Source of the DNA: Acetobacterium paludosum
Lineage (GTDB): Bacteria; Bacillota; Clostridia; Eubacteriales; Eubacteriaceae
Assembly: GCF_008086595.1 (NCBI RefSeq)
Contig: NZ_RXYA01000012.1
Span: 96,494 to 160,493 of the forward strand
Reading direction: 5' to 3'
Length of the DNA stretch: 64,000 nucleotides
Shown: one piece after another, positions 1 to 8,420 of the stretch
How the letters are laid out: each line of letters begins with the position of its first letter
Numbering within the stretch: the first letter of the stretch is position 1
The notes under the pieces: model-generated
Seen by the model: the letters and a program-made list of their open reading frames with translations, nothing else
What the model was told of the DNA's origin: nothing
Database searches by the model: none
Made by a program: the position numbers and the translations under genes

Positions 1-1
1 A

Positions 2-871
2 GAGGGGGTTGAGAAACACGCTCACACTAAGAACCTATCTTTTGAAGAAATGCTCGACCTAATAAAAGCTGGCGTTGCGTTAGGCATAGACAAGGTTCGG
101 TTGACTGGAGGGGAACCATTGGTTCGTCATGGTATTGTGGACCTGGTCCGAGAGATTGGCAGGATTCCAGAAATAAAAGATTTAACGATGACAACGAATG
201 GTATTTTATTGCCAAAATATGCAAAAGAATTAAAAAAAGCGGGATTAACACGAGTGAATATCAGTTTGGACACCTTTGATCCGGATAAATATCATCAAAT
301 AACTCGCTGGGGGCATATTGAAGATGTGCTGGCAGGAATTGAAGCGGCAAAGGAAGTGGGAATGCATCCCATAAAAATCAACACCGTTCTGATTAAGGGA
401 TTTAATGATGATGAAATCGGTTCCTTTGTTAACTTTACAAAAGATCATGAAGTGGATATTCGCTTCATTGAGCTGATGCCGTTGGGAGAATCAATCAGTT
501 TTGCTGAAAATAAATACCTGTCAAATGATGAGGTTTTAAGACAAGTGCCAGAATTGCAGCCAGTTGTTGAACTGGACAAATCAGGGCCAGCCATATATTA
601 TCGGCTGCCTGGGGCAAAAGGAAAAGTCGGTCTGATTAATCCGATCAGCAAACATTTCTGTAAAGAATGCAATCGCATTCGGGTTACCTCCGACGGCAAG
701 ATTAAACCTTGTCTTCATTCGGACTTCGAAATTGATATCGTAGCCCTTCGAAAAGAAGGCAAGAGCTATGAAGAAATATTGAAGCAGGCCATTGGCGAAA
801 AACCGGAACAACATCATATTGATGAAAATGAAAAACAATTATTGAGAAATATGAATGAAATTGGAGGTTGA
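2..871 (+). CDS. moaA: GTP 3',8-cyclase MoaA (5' end cut by window)
   Basis: This is the C-terminal 290 or so residues of MoaA, the radical-SAM enzyme that converts GTP to 3',8-cyclo-7,8-dihydro-GTP in molybdenum cofactor synthesis. The reading frame is open from base 2, so the gene begins upstream and the N-terminal CxxxCxxC radical-SAM cluster site is outside the window. Visible MoaA hallmarks are LTGGEPLVR near the start, the second 4Fe-4S cluster motif [19 protein letters not shown], and a C-terminal Gly-Gly tail, which in MoaA takes part in catalysis. It overlaps the TTG-containing leader of moaC by a few bases, which fits an operon. An ATG at 50 is internal, not the start. Confidence 0.95.
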   Translation, partial: EGVEKHAHTKNLSFEEMLDLIKAGVALGIDKVRLTGGEPLVRHGIVDLVREIGRIPEIKDLTMTTNGILLPKYAKELKKAGLTRVNISLDTFDPDKYHQITRWGHIEDVLAGIEAAKEVGMHPIKINTVLIKGFNDDEIGSFVNFTKDHEVDIRFIELMPLGESISFAENKYLSNDEVLRQVPELQPVVELDKSGPAIYYRLPGAKGKVGLINPISKHFCKECNRIRVTSDGKIKPCLHSDFEIDIVALRKEGKSYEEILKQAIGEKPEQHHIDENEKQLLRNMNEIGG

Positions 872-873
872 AT

Positions 874-1377
874 ATGGAAAAAGAGAATTTAGAGTTTACC
901 CATTTTAATGAAGCTGGAAGAAGCCGAATGGTGGATGTTACAGAAAAACACACAACCGAACGGGTTGCCATTGCCAAGGGCTCAATTGCTATGAAAAAAG
1001 AGACTCTGCAAAAAATAATTGATGGACAAATGAAAAAGGGGGATGTCCTGGGAGTTGCGCAAATCGCTGGAATTATGGGTGTTAAGCACACCGCTGATCT
1101 CATCCCCATGTGTCATAATATTTTTATTTCAGGAAGCGATATTGCTTTTGAAATTGATCAGGATCGTTCAAAAATTTTGATTGAGGCGACTGTTAAAAAT
1201 ACCGGACAGACCGGTGTGGAAATGGAAGCGCTAATGGCGGTATCCATAGCAGCCCTTACAATTTATGATATGTGTAAAGCAGTTGATCGGGAAATGACGA
1301 TTGAAAAAATATATTTAGCAAAAAAATCAGGCGGAAAATCAGGCGTGTTTGTTAATCCGAAGGAGAGTCAAAAATAG
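874..1377 (+). CDS. moaC: Cyclic pyranopterin monophosphate synthase MoaC
   Basis: MoaC acts right after MoaA, rearranging 3',8-cyclo-GTP to cyclic pyranopterin monophosphate in molybdopterin synthesis. The protein is 167 residues, usual for the family. It carries the [19 protein letters not shown] segment, the active-site MCHN (LCHP in most homologues) and the [20 protein letters not shown] block. I chose ATG 874 because GGAGG at 863-867 lies six bases upstream; an in-frame TTG at 868 overlaps the Shine-Dalgarno region. It follows moaA with a 2-base gap. No moaB, moaD or moaE follows here. Confidence 0.96.
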   Translation: MEKENLEFTHFNEAGRSRMVDVTEKHTTERVAIAKGSIAMKKETLQKIIDGQMKKGDVLGVAQIAGIMGVKHTADLIPMCHNIFISGSDIAFEIDQDRSKILIEATVKNTGQTGVEMEALMAVSIAALTIYDMCKAVDREMTIEKIYLAKKSGGKSGVFVNPKESQK

Positions 1378-1475
1378 CCACAAAAGTAACTGCCGTTAAT
1401 ATATTAGTGAGTAAGTTGAATGAACAGTAATTTGCTCAAATCACACGAATAAATAAGAAAATATCCTATAATGTA

Positions 1476-1503
1476 TTGCAATGTCAAAATAAAGTGTTAC
1501 AAT
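1476..1503 (+). promoter_or_regulatory. Candidate sigma-A promoter for small membrane protein and glyA
   Basis: TTGCAA at 1476-1481 and TACAAT at 1498-1503 are separated by 16 bases, in the 190-base gap after moaC. It would drive the 58-residue membrane protein and glyA. Two AGGAGGAC-like ribosome sites follow, near 1537 and 1557. Confidence 0.4.
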
Positions 1504-1566
1504 AGTAAATGTTATTGCCGTACAAGTGTCGCCTATAGGAGGACAGTTTGCCTGTTGGAGGACAAT

Positions 1567-1743
1567 ATGAATGAATTTGTTAATAGTATGGCTGGTGTGG
1601 CATGGAATATTATCCCGATACTGCTTATCTTTTTTTTAATGTCAGGCATAATGTTTGTATTTTATTTTAAGAAAAAGACTGAAGAATTATCGAGCTATAT
1701 GAAAAGTATTGCTGCATCCTTAGAGAGGCTATCAAATCGGTAA
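1567..1743 (+). CDS. Small single-pass membrane protein (58 aa)
   Basis: A 58-residue protein with one hydrophobic segment (about residues 10-30, rich in I, L, F) followed by a basic KKK stretch and an amphipathic tail. I do not recognise a family. ATG 1567 is chosen because GGAGG at 1557-1561 is five bases upstream; the longer reading frame from 1471 runs through the promoter region and has no ribosome site. It lies 34 bases before glyA and could be co-transcribed. The basic residues after the membrane span suggest a cytoplasmic C-terminus. Confidence 0.6.
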   Translation: MNEFVNSMAGVAWNIIPILLIFFLMSGIMFVFYFKKKTEELSSYMKSIAASLERLSNR

Positions 1744-1777
1744 ATGACAATAGAAAGAGTTTTTATGGAGGATAAGT

Positions 1778-3022
1778 ATGTTTTTTGAAGAAGTGAAGGT
1801 TGCAGATCCAGAGATTTACGAACTCATGGAAAAGGAATTACATCGGCAACAAAGTCATTTAGAGTTAATAGCCTCTGAAAACTTTGTGTCAGAAGCGGTT
1901 ATGAGTACCATGGGAAGTCATTTAACCAATAAATATGCAGAAGGTACCCCGGGACATCGATTTTATGGGGGATGTGTTCATGTGGATAAGATTGAACAGA
2001 TTGCCATTGATCGAGCAAAAGCTCTTTTTGGTGCCGAACATGCCAATGTTCAACCTCATTCCGGTGCTCAGGCAAATACAGCTGTTTATATGGCTATTTT
2101 GGAACCAGGTGATACGGTTTTAGGTATGCGTCTGGATCAGGGTGGGCATTTAACTCACGGCAGTCCAGCTAATCTTTCTGGAAAATATTATCATTTCGTT
2201 TCTTACGGTGTTGATCAGGATACGGAAATGATCAATTACGATGAAATAGAAAAACTTATAAAGGAACACCATCCTAAATTAGTGGTTGTTGGCGCAAGTT
2301 CATATCCAAGAGCTATTGATTTTGAGCGCATTTCCAAAATGACGAAAGCGGCAGGTTGCTATTTAATGGTGGATATGGCACATATTGCAGGACTTGTTGC
2401 AGCAGGACAGCATCAAAGCCCGGTGCCTTACGCAGATTTTGTAACCACGACGACGCATAAAACATTGAGAGGCCCAAGAGGCGGCATTATTTTATGCAAA
2501 AAGGAGTATGCTAAACTCATCGACAAAGGGGTTTTCCCCGGAACACAGGGTGGTCCTTTAGAGCATATGATCGCAGCAAAAGCGGTTGCATTCAAAGAAG
2601 CGGCAACTCCAAAGTTTAGGGCTTATCAGGAACAGGTTGTTAAAAATGCCAAAGTCCTGGCAGCGGCTCTCGAAAAGCGTGGATTTAGAATTATATCTGG
2701 GGGGACAGATAACCATCTGATGCTGCTGGATGTCAGCAAAGTGGGATTAACCGGAAAAGAAGCTGATGAAACATTGAGTAAAGTTAATATTACAGCCAAT
2801 AAAAACGCCATTCCCTATGATAAAGAAAGTCCTTTTGTGACCAGTGGAATTCGAGTGGGAACACCTGCAATAACTACAAGAGGTTTAAATGAGGATGATA
2901 TGGAAATAGTTGCTGATGCGATTGAAGCGGCTTTAATTAAGAAGGATTTAGATTTAGCTCGTGAAAAAGTTGCTTATCTAACTGGAAAATATCCTCTCTA
3001 TCCAGGATTAATGGAAAAATAG
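1778..3022 (+). CDS. glyA: Serine hydroxymethyltransferase
   Basis: GlyA interconverts serine and glycine with tetrahydrofolate, feeding methylene-THF into one-carbon metabolism, which in an acetogen also meets the methyl branch of the Wood-Ljungdahl pathway. The 414-residue length is standard. The pyridoxal-phosphate lysine is K228 in [20 protein letters not shown] and [13 protein letters not shown] near the N-terminus are family hallmarks. The start ATG 1778 follows TGGAGGATAAGT. A 65-base perfect inverted repeat lies just downstream and may mark the end of the transcript. Confidence 0.98.
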   Translation: MFFEEVKVADPEIYELMEKELHRQQSHLELIASENFVSEAVMSTMGSHLTNKYAEGTPGHRFYGGCVHVDKIEQIAIDRAKALFGAEHANVQPHSGAQANTAVYMAILEPGDTVLGMRLDQGGHLTHGSPANLSGKYYHFVSYGVDQDTEMINYDEIEKLIKEHHPKLVVVGASSYPRAIDFERISKMTKAAGCYLMVDMAHIAGLVAAGQHQSPVPYADFVTTTTHKTLRGPRGGIILCKKEYAKLIDKGVFPGTQGGPLEHMIAAKAVAFKEAATPKFRAYQEQVVKNAKVLAAALEKRGFRIISGGTDNHLMLLDVSKVGLTGKEADETLSKVNITANKNAIPYDKESPFVTSGIRVGTPAITTRGLNEDDMEIVADAIEAALIKKDLDLAREKVAYLTGKYPLYPGLMEK

Positions 3023-3042
3023 AGAGTAAGCTAAAGTCTAAT

Positions 3043-3107
3043 TTAAGGCTAATTATTTATTATTGGGTATAAATTGTGCCACAATCAGATAAAATAATTA
3101 GCCTTAA
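3043..3107. repeat. 16-bp perfect inverted repeat downstream of glyA
   Basis: TTAAGGCTAATTATTT at 3043-3058 and its exact complement at 3092-3107 enclose a 33-base loop, which itself contains TTGT-GCC-ACAA. There is no T tract after it, so it is not a classical terminator. It could be a processing or stability hairpin, or a small repeat element. Confidence 0.6.
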
Positions 3108-3184
3108 AGAAGTTGGCGATGATCTTCTTTTAACTGCCATGGATCACAGATTAAAACACAAAATAAATTTAGAAAGATAATGTC

Positions 3185-3466
3185 ATGAAAAATTTTATTC
3201 TTTACTTGATTTTATATCTCATAATAATCAATTTCGTCACCTTTTTTTTGTTCTGGAAAGACAAAAGACGGTCAAAACGTGATGCCTGGCGAATACCAGA
3301 AAAAACCTTGCTGATTTTTAGCGTAGTGGGGGGAAGCGTTGGCGGAATAATGGGTATGAAGGTTTTTCATCATAAGACAAAGCACTTGCAATTTTCGCTG
3401 GGATTGCCGGTAATACTACTTTTTCAGGTGGGGATTGCCGCCGTTGCTTTTTTTAAGTTTGGCTGA
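3185..3466 (+). CDS. DUF1294 family small membrane protein
   Basis: A 93-residue membrane protein with three hydrophobic segments (about residues 4-24, 43-60 and 73-90). The DUF1294 signature is visible: DKRRSKRDAWRIPEKTLL, then GGSVGGIMGM and FHHKTKH. The function of the family is unknown. The ribosome site is weak (GAAAGA), so the start is less certain than the frame. It stands alone between the glyA repeat and the tRNA-Leu promoter. Confidence 0.85.
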   Translation: MKNFILYLILYLIIINFVTFFLFWKDKRRSKRDAWRIPEKTLLIFSVVGGSVGGIMGMKVFHHKTKHLQFSLGLPVILLFQVGIAAVAFFKFG

Positions 3467-3544
3467 GTTTTGTTTAGGCGGCATTAGAATAACTGTTGAA
3501 TTGTGATTAAGTTGATTATTATGCGAGAAAAAACAAGGAAGAAC

Positions 3545-3573
3545 TTGACAATTTATAAAAAAAAAGGTAACCT
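3545..3573 (+). promoter_or_regulatory. Promoter of tRNA-Leu
   Basis: A perfect -35 hexamer TTGACA (3545-3550) is followed after 17 bases by TAACCT (3568-3573); a TATAAC at 3573-3578 overlaps. The predicted transcript start, about 3580, is 20 bases before the tRNA. Confidence 0.55.
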
Positions 3574-3600
3574 ATAACGGTACTTGAAAATGAATGTCAT

Positions 3601-3685
3601 GCGAGAGTGTTGGAACTGGCAGACAAGCACGTTTCAGAGGCGTGTGCCGAAAGGCGTACGGGTTCGATTCCCGTTTCTCGCACCA
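3601..3685 (+). tRNA. tRNA-Leu (anticodon CAG)
   Basis: A class II tRNA with encoded CCA. The acceptor stem GCGAGAG pairs with TTCTCGC, the anticodon loop is TTCAGAG giving anticodon CAG, the long variable arm TGCC-GAAA-GGCG is typical of leucine tRNAs, and the T arm is ACGGG-TTCGATT-CCCGT. It reads CUG codons. Confidence 0.97.
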
Positions 3686-3695
3686 ATAAGGAATT

Positions 3696-3733
3696 AAAAG
3701 CTGTGGAAATTTTAAATTTTCACAGCTTTTTTT
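3696..3733 (+). terminator. Terminator of tRNA-Leu
   Basis: AAAAGCTGTG (3696-3705) pairs with CACAGCTTTT (3721-3730), followed by a T run. The loop is A/T only. Confidence 0.85.
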
Positions 3734-3898
3734 GCGTTTTTTACTTTAGATGAAAAAAATCAGAGGTTTATGAAGTTTAAAAAGGGTAAATAAAATTGTG
3801 TGAAATAATAACGAAATAAAAAAAGAGCGGCACTTTCCGGTTGAAAATTAGAAAGTTGTGTTTTCGCAACTTGAAAGTAAAGCTGTTAGGATTGAAAA

Positions 3899-4819
3899 AT
3901 GAAAAAAGAAATACATATTAATGTCGCTGATATAGAAGAAAATATCCATAAAATATTTGATGAGCGTTATGTTATAATCGGAATTTTAGGAAGTGGTGGA
4001 ATGGGAAATGTATTCTATGCGAAGAGTAATGATGCATTAATGAAAAAGTATGCAATAAAAGTTTTGGATAAAAATATTTATCGCGAAAATATCAATATTT
4101 TAACTGAGGCCAAGGTTCTAAAAAAACTAGATCATCCATGCATTCCAAAGGTGATTGAACTGAAAGAGAATGAGTGTTATGTGTATGTTGTTCAAGAATA
4201 TATTGAAGGAGAATCACTCAGCAATTTTATTAAACGAAATGGAAAGATAAAAGAAAAAACGCTGATGATCTGGATGAACAGCATTGCTTCAACCTTAAAT
4301 TATCTTCATGGGCAGGGAGTAATCCATAGAGACATAAAACCAGATAATATTATGATCAATAAGGATAGTCAAATGAAAATTATTGATTTTGGTTTGGCAC
4401 GAAAAATATGTGATATTGATAAAGCAGATGAACGGGTTATTGGTACGTTATCATACACTGCACCTGAACGTTTTATAAAAAAAAAGGCGACGACCCAAAC
4501 GGATATATATGGATTTGGAACCACGATGTATTTTTTAGCAACCGGCATGAAACCAGAAGATATGAAGACAGAGTCAAAAAAAAGCTACGAAATTATGAAG
4601 AAGAATTTAACGGAAATGACATCACCCTGGTTGGCCTATATGCTGATAAAATCGATTGCTATCAATCCGAGTCAACGTTATGTCAATTTTGATGAAGTTT
4701 TGTATGATCTTGAAGAAGAACCATTTAAAAAATTGGAAGAACAGCAAAAATCGAAACAACAAATTGCTTTAGTTATGTTGATTTTTTGCTTTTTGTTTTT
4801 ATTTGGCATCACTCTTTGA
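3899..4819 (+). CDS. Tail-anchored Ser/Thr protein kinase
   Basis: A Hanks-type kinase of 306 residues. Visible are the glycine loop GSGGMG (31-36), the ATP lysine K54 in AIK, the catalytic HRDIKPDN (HRD at 143-145), DFG at 163-165 and the APE-type motif APERF. A single hydrophobic helix ends the protein at the C-terminus, so the kinase should be held on the cytoplasmic face with almost nothing outside. It lacks the extracellular PASTA repeats of PrkC/Stk1-type kinases, and no partner PP2C phosphatase gene is in the window. An 8-bp hairpin with a TTTT loop (3853-3872) lies 27 bases upstream of the start. The target is unknown. Confidence 0.9.
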   Translation: MKKEIHINVADIEENIHKIFDERYVIIGILGSGGMGNVFYAKSNDALMKKYAIKVLDKNIYRENINILTEAKVLKKLDHPCIPKVIELKENECYVYVVQEYIEGESLSNFIKRNGKIKEKTLMIWMNSIASTLNYLHGQGVIHRDIKPDNIMINKDSQMKIIDFGLARKICDIDKADERVIGTLSYTAPERFIKKKATTQTDIYGFGTTMYFLATGMKPEDMKTESKKSYEIMKKNLTEMTSPWLAYMLIKSIAINPSQRYVNFDEVLYDLEEEPFKKLEEQQKSKQQIALVMLIFCFLFLFGITL

Positions 4820-4940
4820 ATTTCAGGTATTTCTGAAGAAAGTAGTTATAAAACCTGAGCACATCGATTTTTATTCGTTGTGTTTTTTTTGTTGTACATA
4901 AACAATAAACCGCTAAATCTTATTCTTTTTGTCATAAAAA

Positions 4941-4949
4941 TGTTATAAT
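4941..4949 (+). promoter_or_regulatory. Extended -10 promoter before the methyltransferase
   Basis: TGTTATAAT (TGnTATAAT) ends at 4949, 43 bases before the start codon. No good -35 hexamer is visible at 17 bases, which is usual for extended -10 promoters. Confidence 0.5.
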
Positions 4950-4992
4950 AAAACCAAAAGCCAAACAAACATTCTAATCGAAAGAGGTAATT

Positions 4993-7059
4993 ATGAATCT
5001 CCAATGCATCGCAGATAAAATGTCTATTTTTTTCAATCAATACAATTATCTTACCCACACGAGAGGTAATACACTTTTTTTATTGAAGTGTATTTTTTTG
5101 AAGTATCTCGTTAACAATCATCATATTGATTTTATTCAATATGAAAAAGAATTAAAAAAGAATTTCACTTTCGATTGTTTTATCGATTTATGGCAAGGGA
5201 AAGCCATTGAAAAGATATTCTGGGAAGAGGAAGATCAGGATTTAGAACCCCTTGGAAACCTGATATGGGAGTGGATCTGTGATTTTGTGACGGCGGCGCC
5301 TTCATTTGAAGGAGAAAATCCCAGAATTATTGGCGATCTCTATGAAGAGAGTATGATGTTAAACCATAAAAAAAACCACGGCGTTTTTTATACCCCAGAA
5401 AATTTAGCGGATTATATGGCATCAAAAGCACTGGGAAAGTGCGAAGTGGATGAAAAATATAAAAAAATTCGCATATTTGACCCGGCATGTGGGAGTGGAT
5501 CCCTTTTAAATGCTGTATACGATCGAATGTTTGAAATTTATGGAGAGAACATGTGCGACGAAGAAAAAGAAATACTTCATCGATTACTGCTGGAAAAAAT
5601 TCTGGTTGGGGTTGACCGGGATTCCGTCGCTTGTCTGGTAACTCGGCTCATTCTTGTTTTAAAGGGAAATACTTATGTCAGACCATTGGGGATTCAATGT
5701 GGAGATATTCTCACCGAAGAGCTAATTATTGAGAAATCAGTGGATATCATTATTGGGAATCCCCCCTATGTGGGTCACAAAGAAATAGACAGTGCCTATA
5801 TGAAAAAGCTGAAGAATCGATATCCGTTAGTTTATCAGGATAAGGGGGATCTGTCCTATTGCTTTATCAATCGGGGCTGGGAATTGTTGAAACAAGATGG
5901 AATATTAATTCACATCACTTCCCGCTATTTTTTAGAAGCCTATTATGGGAAACCCCTTCGCAATTTTATCAAAAGTGCTTTTGAAATTGAAGAAATTGTT
6001 GATTTCAATGGTATCCGGATTATTCCGGGAGTGGGGATCGACCCGGCGATTATCAAGCTGATAAAAAATGAAAAGACAGAAAAAAACTGCGAGATCAGTA
6101 TAAAACGCTTTTTAATAAAAAATCATAAATCGGACACCTATTCCCATTTAATCAATTCATTGGATGAGAGAAATAAGTTAGAAGAGAAACCTTTTGAATC
6201 TTATTTTGTTTCTCAGAATTCTTTGAGTGATGATCTCTGGCGGCTATATTCTCCGATTACAAAAGCGATCATCGAAAAAATCGAAAAAAAGACACCGTTT
6301 ACTTTGGATAATATCGTTCATAGTTTTCAGGGGATTATCACCGGAAATGACAAAGCATTCATTTTTGATAATAATGATGAAAACCTGAACAATTTTGAAG
6401 AAAGTCATCTGAAACCGTGGATAAAAAATAAAGATGTCAGAACTTTTACCATTGCCGAGCCGCAGAAAAAAATTCTTTACACCAACGAAATTGATGCCAT
6501 AGAATCCGATTCTGTTGTTCTGAAGCATTTAGGAAAATATCGGGAAAAACTGGAAAAACGCAGGGAATGCCAGAACGGAAAGCTGCCTTGGTATTTTCTT
6601 CAATGGGGCCGGGATCCCAGCCATTTTGAAAGAAAAAAAATTATTTATCCTTATAAGGCGACAAAAAACCGCTTTGCCATTGATGATAAAAAAAGTTATT
6701 TCAGTGCGGATGTGTATGGATTGATTCTGAAACCCCGGCTTTATCATAAGGTGACGGAAGAACTTTTGGTGGTGCTTTTAAATAGCCGCCTTTATAACTA
6801 TTATTTTAAATCCTTTGCTAAAAAATTGGGAGACAAGCTTTATGAATACTACCCTAATACCTTATTAAAACTCAGAATACCGGATCTGGATGAAGAAAGC
6901 ACTAGGCTATTTAATCGATTCTATGATAAAATCATAAAGATTAACTTACTTGAGAATGAATTGAATCGTTTAGAAATTCTCAATACGGTTGATCAATGGT
7001 TATATCAATATTTTGAACTAACAGAAACTGAAATTGAAGAAATAGAGAAGGAAGGGTGA
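4993..7059 (+). CDS. Orphan N6-adenine DNA methyltransferase, CamA-like
   Basis: A 688-residue gamma-type adenine methyltransferase. SAM motif I is DPACGSG (163-169), the catalytic motif IV is NPPY (256-259), and YTPENLADYM precedes motif I as in Eco57I/TaqI-like enzymes. The C-terminal half looks like a TaqI-type target recognition domain and holds segments such as SFQGIITGNDKAF and LQWGRDPSHFERKKI. From memory, these resemble CamA, the solitary sporulation-linked methyltransferase of Clostridioides difficile. The 110 or so N-terminal residues show no PD-(D/E)xK nuclease motif, and no restriction gene is adjacent, so it is probably an orphan modifying enzyme. It overlaps no neighbour and sits 7 bases before rarA. 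Confidence 0.85.
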   Translation: MNLQCIADKMSIFFNQYNYLTHTRGNTLFLLKCIFLKYLVNNHHIDFIQYEKELKKNFTFDCFIDLWQGKAIEKIFWEEEDQDLEPLGNLIWEWICDFVTAAPSFEGENPRIIGDLYEESMMLNHKKNHGVFYTPENLADYMASKALGKCEVDEKYKKIRIFDPACGSGSLLNAVYDRMFEIYGENMCDEEKEILHRLLLEKILVGVDRDSVACLVTRLILVLKGNTYVRPLGIQCGDILTEELIIEKSVDIIIGNPPYVGHKEIDSAYMKKLKNRYPLVYQDKGDLSYCFINRGWELLKQDGILIHITSRYFLEAYYGKPLRNFIKSAFEIEEIVDFNGIRIIPGVGIDPAIIKLIKNEKTEKNCEISIKRFLIKNHKSDTYSHLINSLDERNKLEEKPFESYFVSQNSLSDDLWRLYSPITKAIIEKIEKKTPFTLDNIVHSFQGIITGNDKAFIFDNNDENLNNFEESHLKPWIKNKDVRTFTIAEPQKKILYTNEIDAIESDSVVLKHLGKYREKLEKRRECQNGKLPWYFLQWGRDPSHFERKKIIYPYKATKNRFAIDDKKSYFSADVYGLILKPRLYHKVTEELLVVLLNSRLYNYYFKSFAKKLGDKLYEYYPNTLLKLRIPDLDEESTRLFNRFYDKIIKINLLENELNRLEILNTVDQWLYQYFELTETEIEEIEKEG

Positions 7060-7066
7060 GGGTAAC

Positions 7067-8395
7067 ATGCAGGAAAGCTTTTTTGGAATCAATTATCAGG
7101 AAAAAATGGCTGATAATGCGCCATTAGCGGTCCGAATGCGCCCCCGTACGCTAGAAGAATTTGTGGGACAGAAACATATTATTGCAAAAGGGAAGCTGCT
7201 GTATCGACTCATCGAAGCGGATAAACTGTCTTCAGTCATTTTTTACGGCCCCCCGGGAACCGGAAAGACATCCCTGGCAAAAATTGTTGCAAACCGCACG
7301 AATTCATCCTTTTATGAATTGAATGCGGTAACTTCCGGGAAAAAGGAAATTACCGAGGTTTTAGAAAAAGCAAAAAACAATCTGGGCGTTTACAATAAAA
7401 AATCCATTTTGTTTATCGATGAAATTCATCGTTTTAACAAGGCTCAGCAGGACGCCTTGTTACCCAGTGTGGAAAGAGGCTTGGTGACGCTGATTGGGGC
7501 AACCACTGAAAACCCCTATTTTGAGATTAACTCGCCACTGCTTTCCCGGTCAACCATATTTGAATTTAAAAAACTCACCCCAGAAGATATCCGGAGCGTT
7601 ATTTCCCGAGCAATTACCGACAAAGATAACGGTTATGGCGTTATGAAAGTAAAATGTGACGAAGCGGCCATCAGCTATTTGTCGGAAGTGTCCAACGGGG
7701 ATGTACGCAGGGCTTTAAATGCCTTGGAACTTGGCATTCTTACCGTTGATAAAGATAAAGATGGTGTGATTCATATTGATCTGGAAACGGCCCAGGAATG
7801 CATTCAGCAAAAAGCCGTTCAATATGATAAAGACGGGGACAATCATTATGATACGATTTCGGCGTTTATAAAAAGCATTCGGGGTTCTGATCCCGACGCA
7901 GCGTTGTATTGGATGGCCAAAATGATAACGGCGGGGGAAGATCCTAAATTTATTGCCCGCCGGATTGTTATTTCGGCTTCAGAAGATATCGGCAATGCCG
8001 AACCGATGGCGCTGCCGGTGGCAATGGCGGCGGCAGATGCTGTTTCATTTATCGGCATGCCGGAAGCACGAATCAATCTGGCACAAGCAGTTGTTTTTCT
8101 GGCCTGTGCCCCTAAGAGCAATGCTTCGTATGTGGCAATCGATGCGGCACTTTCAGCCGTTCAGCATGCATCCAACAGCAATGTCCCGGCTCACTTACAG
8201 GATACGCATTATTCTGGAAGTGAGAAACTGGGGAGAGGACTGACCTACAAGTACCCTCACAGTTATCCAGGGCACTATGTGCTGCAGCAATATCTTCCCG
8301 ATGATTTGGTGGGAACTCATTTTTATGAACCGACCGAAATGGGTCACGAACGAAAAATGAAAGAATATCTTAAGAAAAATGGAATAATAGAATAA
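7067..8395 (+). CDS. rarA: Replication-associated recombination protein A (MgsA/RarA)
   Basis: An AAA+ ATPase that acts at stalled replication forks. At 442 residues it has the usual length. Walker A is GPPGTGKT (61-68), Walker B is FIDEIHRF (116-123) and ATTENPYFEIN is the sensor 1 region. The C-terminal MgsA_C part runs through DTHYSGSEKLGRG and YLPDDL. It starts 7 bases after the methyltransferase stop, so the two are probably one transcript. Confidence 0.97.
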   Translation: MQESFFGINYQEKMADNAPLAVRMRPRTLEEFVGQKHIIAKGKLLYRLIEADKLSSVIFYGPPGTGKTSLAKIVANRTNSSFYELNAVTSGKKEITEVLEKAKNNLGVYNKKSILFIDEIHRFNKAQQDALLPSVERGLVTLIGATTENPYFEINSPLLSRSTIFEFKKLTPEDIRSVISRAITDKDNGYGVMKVKCDEAAISYLSEVSNGDVRRALNALELGILTVDKDKDGVIHIDLETAQECIQQKAVQYDKDGDNHYDTISAFIKSIRGSDPDAALYWMAKMITAGEDPKFIARRIVISASEDIGNAEPMALPVAMAAADAVSFIGMPEARINLAQAVVFLACAPKSNASYVAIDAALSAVQHASNSNVPAHLQDTHYSGSEKLGRGLTYKYPHSYPGHYVLQQYLPDDLVGTHFYEPTEMGHERKMKEYLKKNGIIE

Positions 8396-8420
8396 AAATA
8401 GATAAAAAAAGGAGAGGCAT

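Noticed and set aside
4993..5330. Nuclease domain making the methyltransferase a type IIG restriction enzyme
   Set aside because: No PD-(D/E)xK or similar pattern is visible in the N-terminal region before motif I, and the chain is shorter than typical type IIG enzymes.
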